Shown: positions 24,232-34,282 of the stretch, piece after piece
Layout of the letters: each line of letters starts with the position of its first letter
Numbering within the stretch: position 1 is the stretch's first letter
Source: Desmodesmus armatus
Taxonomy: Eukaryota > Chlorophyta > Chlorophyceae > Sphaeropleales > Scenedesmaceae
Direction of reading: 5' to 3'
NCBI GenBank assembly: GCA_007449985.2
Contig: VIIQ02000785.1
Location: 58,084 to 122,083, forward strand
Length of the DNA: 64,000 nucleotides
Made by a program: the position numbers and the translations under genes
Notes under the pieces: model-generated
The model's database searches: none
Seen by the model: the letters and a program-made list of their open reading frames with translations, nothing else
What the model was told of the DNA's origin: nothing

Positions 24232-27200
24232 GGCACACAGTCCAAGGGCACATCCCCAAACAGTGAGCAAAACAGATAGTAGTCCATACACTCTGGCTTG
24301 AACTGCAGCCTATCCCCACTTCTGGCAGTCAGCAATGGGTTGCCACCAACAAAAACATCCCTATACACCAAGAAAATGTACATCCAGAGCGATGCTGTCA
24401 ACCCTGCATGGCTCCAAATGTCAGTCCAGCCCTCCATAGACTCCCGCATCCGTCGCGGGCCACGTTCGTCCATGAATTTCTCGTCCTCAAAGCACAAACC
24501 AAAGCTGGGGACCAACACGTCTGCCCCTTCATCATCCACAACAGACTGCACCACGACCTCAAAGATATCACATAACTTAATGCTAGCATAAGTCCTAGCC
24601 CGCCTCCCCCCAGATACACATGACAAGTTCCAAAGCCCAGCATCAAACAAACCCAGTGCACTGGTGGGATCGATGAAGCGATGCCCATTGCGAGCTTCTT
24701 CCATGGTGATGAACGCCACCTTCTTAACATCCTTCGAGTATTGCTTCCCCATGATGCGGCGCATGCGGCGATCCGCAGGCCCATACACAACTGAAGGGTC
24801 TAACATTGCAGGTACCACCACAACCCCACGCGCTGCCATAATATCAAACAACTCCTGCTTGCCCCTCATGCACACTTGGTTCAGGATATTTGTGTACTGC
24901 GAATAACTTGACACACTTGCACGTACAAAATGGTGAAACCCTAACCACACAGACGGACAAGGCAGCCAGTGCTTCATCAGCACTTCACCTTTCAACGTCT
25001 GACCACACCTACCCTTGGCAGCCCACTCCTTGACTATGGACCTTCGCTCAACATAGTCACACCACATGCCCCATGCAGCTTGCGCAGTGCGCTCCCCAGT
25101 TTTCGTGAGACCCCGTTCGCCCGTGAGTGCCAAGTTCACAAACCTACGGCCGTCTGCCTCCCCCCCTTTCTGCAAATACCCTTGCATTTTGGAGTCTGGA
25201 ATCGCACCTGCTGTTGCGGCCCGACCACTTGCACCGCCCGAGCCTGTCGCACGATGCTCAGCAGCCTCAAGCCCAGCAGCCACCGCAGCCTGCCCTGCTG
25301 CTGATGTGGGTGGCACCGCCGTCAATGACAGTGGGAGGGCTCGGGCAGTTGACGTGGCCTTGCACTTGCTTCCGCAGACACCCGTGGCTTTGCCACCCTT
25401 GGCGCCTGTGCCGATGGTGGCTGCCAAAAACGCCTGCTGCTGCAGGCTGTTGGGATCACCTAAGCACACGCAAACACAACAAGCAGGACAAAGCAACAAT
25501 CGTTATGATTTGTCAAACATGTAACTCACGCCCACCCAGCACTGTGTGATGCTGCATAACAACCCATCACGCCATCACATCGCCCATGCTGTGGTGCCGT
25601 ATGTGTGTCCCTGAGCAGTCACCTACAGCACATGCTGACAGCTATTACCATCATGACTCCGTGCTGATTACTCTTGACTGCACTCGCCACGGCCATGGTG
25701 TCATGCATACACATCAACTGCTTCACGCACGCATCACCACTGTCTCAGCTTTTGGCCCAGAGAACCACACCAGTTGCAACTGCCAGTACACACCTTCATC
25801 GGCAGACACCTCTTCAATGGGATCTGTAGACTGGGAGGCGGGCGAGTCCACATCCATGTGCATGCCTGCCTGGTCCTCTGCATCACAGCAAAAAACACAA
25901 CACACAGCGTAAGCCATGCATCCCGTGCCGCTGACTGATGTCCAGCCTCTGCCACGCCGCTCTCACTGCAACTGCTGCACACATCATCACAGCACGCCAT
26001 TCTACCCAACAGCAGATGACACACCCACCTGTATTAGGCGCGGCACTGGCAGGGGGAGGCGGCGCACCATCCTTGCCTCCAGCTTGGCCTCTGCCACCTG
26101 CAGAACACACAGCCAACATGTGTCAAAGGGTGCACGACTGCAACTGCCTTAGCCGTCGAGCATGCATGTGAACAGCCGCCCTCAAAGAACGTGACGCCGG
26201 GAGGCTGCATTTTGTGACGTTACAATACAAAGGGGGTGTATCAGATCATTGTTGTCTTTGTTTCTATGCGTCAACAATGCACTTGCCCGCCAGTACCGTC
26301 GCTCCCAGCCACACAACAGTCTGCGCAGCTGCCAGCCGTTCCCAACCGTACTGCTGCTGCTGACACCCCACCCACCTGCACATGGGCCTGCATTTCCAGG
26401 AGGCTGCGATGCACCACCCAGACCGCCAAGAAGGCCACTGCCACCTGCAAGCACCACCGCAAACCAGACAGCATCACACATCAGCAACCGCGTCATAACT
26501 TCCGCTCCAGCTTCACAGCTATCTTGCCACAGTCAACTCCACATGTAGCGCACCGTACCTGCACATGCGCGGACGTTTCATTTGCCCACACATGCGTCAC
26601 CTGTTGTTTTGACACACACAAGCACAACCACTCACCAGCATCGAGCATCAGCATGGTGGCTTCCACTTCCTGCCGCGCCTCAGCGCTGAACATGTGTGGG
26701 TGGTCAGCACCCCGCACCCAGGTGAACGTGGTGGCCTTGTTGCCTGCAGCAACACATCCCCAAGTGTGAGCATTACCCTCAGGTGCTCCGCGGTTGCATC
26801 TTGGCCAACACAGCATGCTCCCCATCCAGCAACTGCTTCGACTAAAACCCATGCATCCACCGCTTCGCAGCCCTGCACCACCCACCTGCAGCCTCAACTG
26901 ATTTGCCCGACCTCACGCTGCTGCTGGGGCGGCTGTCCTCGCCAAGCGGAGGCAACAGGGTGATGCCAAAGCCGCCAGTGTGGCCGGAGTTCAGGCCGAC
27001 CGGAATGCCACTGGGGGCAGGCTGTGAGGCCTTGGAGCGCTTGGCGATGTGGCGGTTGGCAGCTGCACGTCACATCAGCATACAAAAGACAGTAACAACG
27101 GCGGTGCAGGATTGATGTCAGCAGTTGCTGCTGGCCTGCAACCCATCAGCTCAGCCAGCCCTGCACTAATAGCTGCAGCTGGTGTCCAGCACAGGCATCC

Positions 27201-29353
27201 AATGTTGTGGGCCATGATGTCATCTAATCGCCACATGCAACCCACTCCCCTCACGCGCAACTACGATGCTCACCACGCAGCATGACGTCATTGCCAGGCA
27301 AGACGGAAGCCGCCTGTGCCTGTTCACACTCAGCACGCTTGGCACCAGCCAGTGCATTGCTGTACGAAGCCACGCCACCTGCACACATCACGGTACAGCC
27401 ATCAACCAGAGCCCTGACTCCACCCAAATATTCTGCATGCACACAGAAGCAGTTGTGCATAGCTGTGACCTCTGCATCACACTTAGTAAATGCTCTGTTC
27501 ATGTCATGGCTCATGTTATATCCCGTAGCTGCTGTGACCCACCTGCGGGCCGCCCCTGCGCCGCACTTGCCCTACCGCTGCACGCCATCCCTTGAGGTGT
27601 GTTGGGTGGGTGAACACCCCCCACCGGTGCCTGCAAAGCATACACACACACCCATCAGCATGGCTGCTGTGACTGGACACGAGCCAGCAAGCCGAGCACC
27701 AAGCAGCATCAACGCTGATACACAGATACCAGCCACTGCCACGATCATCACTGCCATGCAGCATTCACCCTTCAACCCTGCCAGACAGCTGCCACACATC
27801 CTAGCACCCCTGCCATGCTGTCACCGCTTGCCATCCCAACCCCACAGCAAACTCACGCATGCTTTGCAGCAGCATCCTGCCTGAGTCGGCTGTCCGCAAC
27901 ATGCACCGCACTGACAGCAGTTGCTGTGGCTGGCCTTCCGTTGCCGGCATGATGACCTCCGTGCCGGGGATGCGCTGCAGAATCAGGTCCTCGGTGGGGA
28001 TGAGGGCACCATAGTGCTGGTCCAAGTCAATCACTGCCAGCACATCATTGGCTGCATAGGTGCAGACGCCCTCACAGACGCTGCCTGGCGGCGGGAACAG
28101 CACTGCATTGCAACTGGCCCCTCCTGCAAGCCGCCCTTCAGGGTCCGCTGCTGCTGGCTCCAGCACAACCACGGTGGCCCCGACAAGCCGTGCCACACTG
28201 ATGCCCACCGTCTCACCCACCAGGAACTCCTTCTTCTGCAGCTGCTGAATTGCCTCAAAGACATGAGCGATCTCCTGCTGTTGGGCATGGGCCTGCGGCA
28301 GCAGCACACAACAACAAACAGCAGCAGGAGCCAGCAAAGTCAGCGTCACGATCCAGGCAGACCTCATGTCCAGGCATGGTGAGCACACCTCGGCATTCAA
28401 AGGGTCATTCAAAGGGTCCTGCTTACTGAGCTGCACAAGCTGTGGCTCATGATCGTACAGACCACAAAACCGTCCCAGCATACCTCAAGGCCACCGCCTG
28501 CAAACATCCCACGGTTGCTGACATGCACCATGCACATTTCACCTTCATAAGCACACTCACCAGGCCCAGCTCCGACAGCAAACTGATCAGGTCATTCAGC
28601 ACCGCCGCAGCCATGTCATCCCCCTGCTGCTGCTCCAGAAGCGACAGCCGTGCCATGCAGTCTGCCACGATGCCAGCCACGACCGCGTCCCTGACATCCA
28701 CTTTGCTGACAATCATGGACAAGATGACCGAATACAAAAAGCATCGGTTGTACTTGGAGGGCGCACTGAGCGCAAACCCGTTGAATAGATCCAGGATCTG
28801 ATCGTGCACGCCGAGACTGGACTGTTGAGTAGCCACGCCAATGTTGACGTTACTGCCATCCATCACCTCGTCAGCGGTCTACAGGGCAGGAGCAGTGGTT
28901 TAGCTGCAGTGCACAATGAGTCATGCGTGAGTCAGGCAACACGTGAAAGTCAACGCGCACCCTGGAGCCGGCTGGCAGCACCACCACGCGTCCAGTTCGC
29001 ACAGCCTGACTGGCGCTAGAGACAATGTGTGAGGTCAGCGCGGAGAACGGGATCTGGCGGGTCACCATCTGTCCCCCAAAGGACACCAGAGGATCCATGG
29101 ACCGATACTGGTGGGGCCTGATCAGCGGCTCCATGCTGACTACCGTGCTGCACGTGAAGTGAAGGCTGGCACTCAGAAACGTCAACCAAAGGAGAAACGA
29201 GGGCTGCTGGAGCGATACTGACAGAACACGACAGGAAACCTTGCCCTATCTTGGAGAACTCACGACGGCAATGTTGCTGAAAGGCGTACCCAAACTGCAA
29301 ACGTGTCTTTTTTGAGGGAAACACACTGTTCCGGAAACTTTGTTTTCACGCGA
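24204..29353 (-). CDS. Modular membrane protein ending in a tyrosine-recombinase-like exon
   Basis: I splice thirteen minus-strand exons: 29264-29353, 28961-29147, 28561-28878, 27857-28292, 27652-27777, 27543-27630, 27274-27378, 26886-27062, 26636-26743, 26376-26444, 26029-26097, 25794-25877 and 24204-25459. Phases agree throughout except one base in exon 6. The N-terminal 350 residues look like an extracellular domain, loosely of REJ/GAIN type. Exon 5 encodes one hydrophobic membrane segment (MIVAVAGICVSALMLLGA). Then come Gly/Pro-rich linkers and a region with NKATTFTWVRGADHPHMFS. The last exon resembles the core-binding domain and box I of tyrosine recombinases: ITMEEARNG, then FDAGLWNLSCVSGGRRART and IKLCDI. 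It stops before the box II H-x-x-R and Tyr. No start codon was found, so the 5' end is missing. Whether the last exon belongs to the same transcript needs RNA data. Confidence 0.5.
26212..26250 (+). mobile_element. SINE 3'-end fragment
   Basis: The segment gttacaatacaaagggggtg, continuing tatcaga, matches the 3' end of the SINE at 29786-30319 (in its own sense ...ggcgttaagagaccaagggg) and more closely the fragment at 41574-41645. It lies in an intron of the minus-strand modular gene. Confidence 0.55.
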
Positions 29354-29642
29354 CTGGGCGGCAGTCAAACCCCAAGGTGCCTCGACCCTGACAACCCAGC
29401 CCACGTACGCCCCGGCAGCGAAAACACATTGCACACTATCAAACATCATTTTGCAACCCCCTAACGGGCACACCCGTGCGTGCCCCAACCTTCATCCGTC
29501 ACACCCATCTGCTGCACACCCACCCACCGCCCCCAGACAATCATCAGCACACATTATCGAACCTTCCCGCACACTGGCTGAAAGGCTGGGGGACTAAAAG
29601 TCGGGGCACCAAAACTGCCCAGACACACCGGAAGTAATTGCC

Positions 29643-29748
29643 GATATCCCCCCCCCCCCTCCCACACACACACTCCCCCCCCCCCCCCCCCACTCCCCCC
29701 CCCCCCCCCCCCCCCACCCCCCCCCCCCCCCCCACGGCGGCCCCGTAG
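29643..29748 (+). repeat. C-rich tract upstream of a duplicated transporter acceptor
   Basis: About 90 bases are nearly all C on the plus strand, ending ccccgtag directly before a copy of the first recognised exon of the transporter. The tract acts as, or imitates, a pyrimidine tract. No start exon for the transporter is visible to its left. Confidence 0.8.
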
Positions 29749-29785
29749 GATGGGCTGGAGGTGAAGCAGAAGAAAGATGAGATGA
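29749..29785 (+). pseudogene. Transporter exon copy 1, split by a SINE
   Basis: GATGGGCTGGAGGTGAAGCA and the following bases match the exon at 40184. The copy continues on the other side of the SINE at 30320-30341 (gatgaagcgggagctcggcc). It is one of three copies of this exon start (29749, 40058, 40184). Confidence 0.85.
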
Positions 29786-30319
29786 TAAAGATAAAAGATA
29801 CAGAGACACCCCCTTGGTCTCTTAACGCCATAGGACTTCTTCCCATTGGCCTCGCGTCCGTTGAGGACGGCTCTTCAAACCAACACTCCTGGGGGTCTAG
29901 GGCAACGGCACTCGTGGCCACATCTCACTCCCCAGGGGCACACCTGGGGGCCGTGTAAACCCACCGAAATTCAGGCTGGAGATGTTGTTCGACATGGGAG
30001 ATTGGATGCTGAAGGTATCACCCTTGACCCGCTGGGAGAGTCCCCTCAGTCCCGACCTGAGAGAACCTTGAATCCCTAGGGTAGCACACCCAATAGCGGG
30101 CTCCATGCCTTTTCCGGCTGTATTCTGCACCCATTCCTACCTTTGCCTCTGTGGCAGTAATCAGCATCAAGGGATCCCTCTCCCTTCACTGCACTTGCCC
30201 GGGTCAGCAGCCTGGCTCGGGGTATTATTACCCCCCTAGGGGGCCGGTGGGTGGGCCAGGATTCGAACCCGGGTCTCCCCGACATAAGCCGGGTGCTTTT
30301 CCACTAAGCTACCCTACCC
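29786..30319 (-). mobile_element. tRNA-derived SINE, 534 bp, with 7-bp target duplication
   Basis: Read on the minus strand, the element starts with a tRNA-like head: A box TAGCTTAGTGG (30301-30311) and a perfect B box GGTTCGAATCC (30259-30269), with a TTCGAAT loop and a CCGGG/CCTGG T-stem. The anticodon stem is imperfect, so this is not a working tRNA gene. A body of about 450 bp follows, ending with a TATCTTTTATCTTTA tail. The element is flanked by a perfect GAGATGA duplication (29779-29785 and 30320-30326). It would be transcribed by RNA polymerase III and mobilised by a partner LINE. The target is a duplicated exon of the transporter gene. Confidence 0.85.
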
Positions 30320-30395
30320 GAGATGAAGCGGGAGCTCGGCCCAAACACCCCAAAATACCCCCCCCCCCACCCCACACACCCCAACACCCCCCCCC

Positions 30396-31443
30396 CTCCT
30401 TTCCGTGTATTGCCCCCGTTCGCAATCTGGAAGCACACTGAGTGTGCGTGACAAGCTTTTGATGGTGGGGTTTGTCCGAACGGCCCCCTTCCGTGCTGGT
30501 TGTGTCCATCCGTGGCTGGGTTCAGTTGCAACGTAGTTGCTTGAGAAACCCGTGTAACACCTTCATTCATTCAACCCTTCCGTGCTGGTTGTGTCTATCC
30601 GTGGCTGGGTTCAGTTGCAACGTAGTTGCTTGAGAAACCCGTGTAACACCTTCATTCATTCATTCATTCCGTGTATTATATCTCTGTGTTCGCAATCTGG
30701 AAGCACACTGAGTGTGCGTGACAAGCTTTTGATGGTGGGGTTTGTCCGAACGGCCCCCTTCCGTGCTGGTTGTGTCCATCCGTGGCTGGGTTCAGTTGCA
30801 ACGTAGTTGCTTGAGAAACCCGTGTAACACATTCATTCATTCCGTGCTGTCTTCGTCCGCCCTTTCTTGTCGCAACCCTGCAGGTGCGAGAAGCAGTGCC
30901 GTTGGCGCCATTCAGTCCTTCCAGTGTATTATATCTCTGTGTTCGCAATCTGGAAGCACACTGAGTGTGCGTGACAAGCTTTTGATGGTGGGGTTTGTCC
31001 GAACGGCCCCCTTCCGTGCTGGTTGTGTCCATCCGTGGCTGGGTTCAGTTGCAACGTAGTTGCTTGAGAAACCCGTGTAACACCTTCATTCATTCATTCA
31101 TTCATTCCGTGCTGTCTGGGGTGAAGTTGCCCCCACGTGCGCCCACTGCAACATGTGGGAGTGTTTTGTGGCTCGCAGCTGTGTGTTCGCTGTTTTCTGT
31201 TCCGTCCGCCCTTTCTTGTCGCAACCCTGCAGGTGCGAGAAGCAGTGCCGTTGGCGCCATTCAGTCCTTCCAGTGTATTATATCTCTGTGTTCGCAATCT
31301 GGAAGCACACTGAGTGTGCGTGACAAGCTTTTGATGGTGGGGTTTGTCCGAACGGCCCCCTTCCGTGCTGGTTGTGTCCATCCGTGGCTGGGTTCAGTTG
31401 CAACGTAGTTGCTTGAGAAACCCGTGTAACACCTTCATTCATC
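30396..31443 (+). mobile_element. Five head-to-tail 5'-truncated LINE-A copies
   Basis: Copies span about 30396-30573, 30574-30669, 30670-30842, 30843-31107 and 31108-31443. All are on the plus strand, contain only 3' UTR, and end gtgtaacaccttcattcatt with two to six CATT repeats. They are nested sets of the same 3' end, matching the long copy ending at 38436. The fourth and fifth, and the following LINE-B copy, all begin with CGTGCTGTCT directly after the previous tail, as expected for successive insertions at one site. Confidence 0.9.
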
Positions 31444-31566
31444 CCGTGCTGTCTGTTCCCGTCCTTGTAGGTCCTGCAAAGGACTTTGGTTCCCTTCCGA
31501 TGCTGGGTGTCGTTGCAGCGTAGCTGCGTGTGTCGCCCTGTAACCCCTTCTTCTTCTTCTTCCCCC
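31444..31566 (+). mobile_element. Truncated LINE-B copy with (TTC)n tail
   Basis: This contains gtcctgcaaaggactttgg and ends gtaaccccttcttcttcttc. It is the 3' end of a second LINE family, also found four times at 38455-39998. It is wedged between LINE-A copies in the same orientation. Confidence 0.85.
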
Positions 31567-32913
31567 CTCGTATAGAGCTGGAGCTGGCTGTGTTGGTGGC
31601 GGCAATCCCTGGTGCGTGGCAGGATGCAGCACGTGTAGTGCTGCGGGGTAGGCCATCCGGGCGGCTGCCGGCCGTTTCAGAGGCTCAGCTTACCGCAGCT
31701 AGGGACAGGGTGTGTGCTGATCTGGGTTGGCATACTCGCATGGGGATGTGGTGGAGCTTAAGTCCCTCACTGTGTCGCTGGCCACCCAGTGTCAATCCTT
31801 GGATGCGCTGTCAGCCATTGCTGACAGGCATGCTGCCTTTCGTCAGAGGGTGTTGTCTGTTGATATGTTGCAGCCAATTGTGGGCGAGTTGCCCGAGGTC
31901 ACTCGGGTGCTTCGGCGGTGGTGGAAGCTGCGTGTGCCTAATGAGCACAAGGAGGCTGCATGGCGGCTCACCCTCGATGCGTTCCCTACGGCTCAGCGCA
32001 TGCACACAGGCACCTCTTGTGTAGCCTGTGGGGCTGCGGAGCCCGGTGTACAGCACCATTGTTGGGAGTGTCCTGTTGCAGGGGCGGTGCGGGCGGAGAT
32101 TGAGGGGCAGTTGCGAGCTCACCGGGTGGGCGACAGCCCCCCTTGGTTGGCTGCTGATCGCGGCCTGCAGTGTGCAGCTTTGTGGATGGGGGTGAAACCT
32201 CATCCCCGGCTGCATCATGTTGTGTGGGACATGGTGTGTCTGGCTGGCATAGGTGCTGTTGACTTTGGCCGCAGAGTGGCTTGGGCTGTGGCAGCAGAAG
32301 GCCCTGCACTGCCTCTGCTGACGGTAGAGCGCATTGCAGGGCGTGCTGCTGTTGGGGAGTTTTGGCGCGTCTTGGCTGACTTTGCGGTGTCTGCAATCAT
32401 CCCTAAGCGGGCGCAGGGGCTTGCGCTCACACAGCAGCCTTTCATTGCATGGCATGTTGTGCTGTCAGGAGGCAGCGGTTTGCGAGTAGTTAGGCATTGA
32501 GCGTCTGCATGTGTTGACATGTGAGTTGTTGGCTGCTGTGTGACTTCTGTTCTGCTGGCTTGTGAACAGTGCAGCGACCGGTGGTGTCGGTGAAGTTGCC
32601 CCCACGTACGCCCACTGCAACATGTGGGAGTGTTTTGTGGCTCGCAGCTGTGTGTTCGCTTTTTTCTGTTCCGTCCGCCCTTTCTTATCGCAACCCTGCA
32701 GGTGCGAGAAGCAGTGCCGTTGGCGCCATTCAGTCCTTCCAGTGTATTATATCTCTGTTTTCGCAATCTGGAAGCACACTGAGTGTGCGTGACAAGCTTT
32801 TGATGGTGGGGTTTGTCCGAACGGCCCCCTTCCGTACTGGTTGTGTCCATCCGTGGCTGGGTTCAGTTGCAACGTAGTTGCTTGAGAAACCCGTGTAACA
32901 CCTTCATTCATTA
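31567..32913 (+). pseudogene. 5'-truncated LINE-A copy with the end of ORF2
   Basis: Positions 31573-32500 are nearly identical to 37104-38026 and encode the ORF2 C-terminus, including the CVACG...HHCWEC zinc-knuckle-like motif. One base is missing relative to the long copy near 31739 (ctcgcatgggg against ctcgcaatgggg), which shifts the frame. The 5' junction CCCCCCTCG is shared with the next copy. It ends in the CATT tail at about 32913. Confidence 0.9.
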
Positions 32914-33136
32914 CCCCCCCCTCGGAGCAGCAGCGCCGCCAGCGTCAGCAGCAGGAGCATGACAGGCAACAGCAGGCAGCCGAGCTGGCGGCTCAGCGCC
33001 AGCAGCAGCGGCAGCAGCAGCGGGAGCGCCAGCAGCAGAGGCAGCAGCAGGAGGCCCCAGCCGCTGACGCTGCACAGTCACCCTCGCAGTCAGCTGGCAC
33101 TGCACCTGCCTCACAGAAGCGGCCCACACCAGACCT

Positions 33137-33184
<48 letters not shown>

Positions 33185-33707
33185 ACCCTCTGGCCCGATC
33201 GGGCAACAGCAGCAGGCCCCGCCTGCAGCCGTGCGCGAGGGCGCGCCAGCTGCCGCAGCTGCCTCAAGCAGCACCAGCAGCAGCACCAGCAGCAACGCCA
33301 ACAGCAGCACCTGCGGTACCAAGAAGCGCCCTGTGTCTGAGAGCCGGCGCAAGCTGGCTCGCCGCCAGGCCGCCGCCTCTGCATCGCAGGCCGGCCCAGC
33401 AGCAGGCACCCCAGGTGCACAGCAGCGCGTGACAGCCACAGCTCGGGCGGCAGGGTCTGAACTGAAGCGGCAGCGCATTGAGCAGTTCAGGCTGGTGCTA
33501 TCCAAGCAACAGCAGCAGCAAGAGCAGCGCCGCTCGCCCAGAGGTTTGCAGCGCCGTCAGCAGCAGCAGCAGCAGGACAGCCAGGCCGCACTTCCCTCCA
33601 TCATCCCAGCGGGCTTCAGCGCCTTGCAGTACGCTGGCACGCCCGCCCCAGAAGGGGGCTCGCCACAGCTGTGGCCGGCCACCCCCTGGGCCCCCCCTCA
33701 GCAGTAA
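32914..33707 (+). CDS. LINE-A ORF1 (5'-truncated), Gln-rich
   Basis: The frame is open from the 5' junction to the TAA at 33705-33707. It encodes a very Gln/Arg/Ala-rich protein (RQQQRER-type stretches, a poly-Gln tract from (CAG)n at 33137-33182, and Ser/Thr-rich linkers). ORF1 proteins of LINEs bind the element RNA. I see no zinc knuckle or RRM here, so function is by position only. No start codon is present in this copy. The stop codon is followed immediately, in the same frame, by the ATG of ORF2. Confidence 0.7.
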
Positions 33708-34247
33708 ATGCGTAGGGCTCCAACCCTGCGCATGGGCTGCCACAATGTCAATGGGCTGGCAGCCAAGTTAGAGGGCTTGTTGGCTCTCTACAAGGCCCTC
33801 GGCTTGGATGTAGTAGTGGCAGCCGATACACACGTCAGCTTCTTGCAGCGCACTCACCTAGAGTCACGCCTGCTGGCCAGGGGCTGGCGCAGCTACTGGT
33901 GTCTGGCCTACCAGCAGACAGCACAGTTGCGGGCAGGGGTGACAGTACTTATCAAGGACAGCCTGCTGCGGTCCGGCAAGCTGCAGGTTCGTGCCAGTGG
34001 GGCGACACCAGGTCCGTCTTCCCCGGCCACCAATGGCAGGCTGCTCCGCGTGCCGCTGCGGTGGGGGGGACAGGACTTGGACCTGGTTGGGGTATACTTT
34101 CATGCTGCAGAATACCAGCGCAACGTAGACATCATAGAAGGCACCCTGCAGGAGTGGTGCGCCGCTGCTCCAGGGGGTCGCATGATCGCTTTGGGGGACT
34201 GGACTTTTGTGCCCTGCCCTAGCGTTGATCGCGGTTGCGTGCCGTGC

Positions 34248-34282
<35 letters not shown>

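Noticed and set aside
30250..30319. Functional tRNA gene
   Set aside because: A and B boxes are good, but the anticodon stem is mismatched, the acceptor pairs poorly, and the unit is the head of a 534-bp element with target duplication.
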